Part shown: positions 61,991 to 64,000 of the stretch, in pieces
Numbering within the stretch: position 1 is the stretch's first letter
How the letters are laid out: each line of letters starts with the position of its first letter
DNA from: Linepithema humile
Lineage: Eukaryota > Arthropoda > Insecta > Hymenoptera > Formicidae
NCBI RefSeq assembly: GCF_040581485.1
Contig: NC_090129.1
Coordinates: forward strand, 26,728,764 to 26,792,763
Reading direction: 5' to 3'
DNA: 64,000 nt
The notes under the pieces: generated by a model
Database searches by the model: none
What the model was told of the DNA's origin: nothing
What the model saw: the letters and a program-made list of their open reading frames with translations, nothing else
Position numbers and translations under genes: made by a program

Positions 61991-64000
61991 TGTTAAATCT
62001 CAGATTTATAGTTTAGGTTGAATTTGCGTTTGTAGTACTTACAATAGATGGAGATTGTAGAATTTTTAAATTAATATATTTCAATTTATATTTGACAAAC
62101 GTTTTTCTTATTGCTCATTTTACTACACAACATTCTTCTTTGCAAATTTTTAAATTTAATTACAGATTTTTTATTTATTTATTCATTTATTTAATTTGTT
62201 ATAGAGAATATTTAGCAATTGTTAAAGCTGATTATTTTTTTATGCAGTCTATCTTCATGTCTCAAAGATGAATGAATATCTTTCTCCATTTCCTTATATA
62301 TTATAGAGTGAATTTCTATGTACAATATGCATCCGCTTGAAACAAGTGCTAATTACTCCTATTTTAATTATAACGGAGTAACTACAGCATAAAAATTTTC
62401 GCGGCAAAGTTATTAAATTCCCGCTTTAAGCCAGTAGAAGCGGAGACAAAGCGTAGAAATGCGAAAAATTAGCTGTGCCGTATTGCGGTTATCTGCTGTC
62501 CTGTGCGCGAGTGTTTCGTTCTACAGAGATAAAAGCACTTATTTTTTTTAAGTAGAATAAATATATGATAGTTTATAATATTGCAATTATAAAGAGATGG
62601 TAATGCAATATCCTGCTTTCAGTTTTGCGAAATAAACTCTGTGAAACTATTTCGAATTCGATTATTATGATCGATGAAATTATTTAAATTGTCAATAGCA
62701 AATCGTGACGATTCATAAATTATATGACCCGAATTGTCATCATCATTATTACAAAATCACTACACATACACGAGCAATTATTACCGCAATTCGGCAACGC
62801 TGACAACACTAAAAGTACAGTAAGTTAAAACTAAGTATTTTTAATATGAATTCGTTTCTGAAGATTATTCGGAACTGTGAGGGTGCTCTCGCGGTTACCT
62901 GACGAATGCGTTCTTGCTACGCTGCGATAAATAAAATCATCCGGAGTGACGGCGCGATTCAAAAATTCGTACGCTGCTTGTCGACGCTGTGATGTCCGTG
63001 AAGGTACAATAACTCGTGTATCACCCACTGCAACGTTAATTCCTTGGCGGCGAGGGATTGAATCCTTTCGGAAAAAAAGAAGCGACGCGAACAATAAGCA
63101 ATCTGTAGCAAGTTCGTGTGGTAATTGTGTTGAGTCTGGACGCGCGCATACGATTACTACACATAGCTCTTCCACGGTAACATGCGGTATACATTATGCA
63201 CGCGCGCGCGCTATGTGGTCGATTACCGAGAGACGGGAACGCAAGGCGTCCCAGAATCAACGCATTTACCTCAATCGTAAATTTTTGCTTTCTTGAATAG
63301 ATTTTATAGAAATTTGCAAATAAATTGGATTATATAATTAATTCAATAAAATATCATTAAAATAATTATAATTATTATTATTTCAATAAATCAATTCGCG
63401 ATTTTTTTTTCTTTCTGTTTTTTTTTAGAAAAGAAGTATTTTTCAGAATGTTATTTCCGAATCACCGTATATAGTTTATTCGCAGAAGCGACCATGAGCA
63501 AATGCACAAAAACGCATATGTAACGACTTTCCATATATATGAGCTTCTGTTATGTATTGTGGTATCGGGTCTGACGATTGTCGAGCGATAACCTGAAACG
63601 AACGAGGGCAGACGGCTATTTGCGTTTCCGAGGTGCGAATTCAAAACGAAGGTGGAGAAACCGAGACAAGGCGACGCGATTAATATCGAATATTTACGAC
63701 GCGTTACGCTCGCATGGAGGAGCAAGAGCTTAATCGGGCAGCAACCGTACGAACAAACACGTAAACGTTATGTGTGCGCATTACGTCCATTAACTGTGCC
63801 TCGAAAACGAACGTGTCAGAAATCTGAAGAGCAGTCGGCACGCCAAGCTGCGACGTGCGAACGTCTTTTGATCTTTGCCGCTGTGCGCAAACGTGTGAAA
63901 CACGCGTAGACACGCGTTTCCATGTTGCGTATCCCGCCGAGATGTACCCGTATACGATCGGATCGCGTTAGCGTTTTGCGTCGTGCATTTCTTAATCCGT
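61991..64000. other. Intergenic or intronic, no gene seen
   Basis: AT-rich to about 62820, then more balanced composition at 62860-63300 and 63560-64000 with open frames on both strands. None shows family features or clean splice context. A cgcgcgcg tract lies at 63200-63210. Confidence 0.35.

Overview
The window looks like hymenopteran, most likely ant, nuclear DNA. It is AT-rich, with short GT-AG introns, long dinucleotide microsatellites and many small inverted-repeat (MITE-like) elements. An odorant-binding-protein (OBP) gene has the five-exon layout and cysteine spacing I recall for the ant Gp-9/OBP3 group. The ant assignment is inference; no rRNA, tRNA or mitochondrial marker was found.

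Layout. 1-2.3 kb is repeat-rich: a 151-bp satellite, a 733-bp terminal-inverted-repeat element and a 52-nt A-run. A complete OBP gene (+) spans 2479-4183, and a dead copy of its promoter and first exon lies at 7.5-8.0 kb. 8-21 kb has few genes: a 680-bp imperfect palindrome, a duplicated apparent 5' UTR exon (12.2-13.3 kb) and a possible unrecognised minus-strand gene (15.9-18.05 kb). Kinesin light chain (Klc, -) occupies 21.2-27.0 kb in seven coding exons, with a broken SAP/coiled-coil gene inside one intron. 27-33.3 kb shows no supported gene.

33.3-43 kb is a compact block of four conserved genes: Tim50 (+), a TAF1C-like RNA polymerase I factor (-), an RPUSD3-like mitochondrial pseudouridine-synthase homologue (+) and mRpL34 (-). 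Both convergent pairs have nearly touching poly(A) signals, and TAF1C/RPUSD3 are divergent across about 635 bp. Three of the four act in mitochondria (protein import, RNA metabolism, ribosome) and the fourth drives rRNA transcription, so the block has a housekeeping theme. MITE-like elements sit just upstream of Tim50 and mRpL34.

43-64 kb has no recognisable protein family. It holds isolated GC-rich islands, microsatellites, one well-formed orphan coding exon (60489-60627, +) whose gene would continue past the right edge, and another MITE. No CRISPR, operon or novel multi-gene system is visible. The most interesting signals are OBP duplication and decay, a candidate 12-nt Klc microexon, the interleaved MITE in the mRpL34 promoter and the missing catalytic aspartate in the RPUSD3-like protein.
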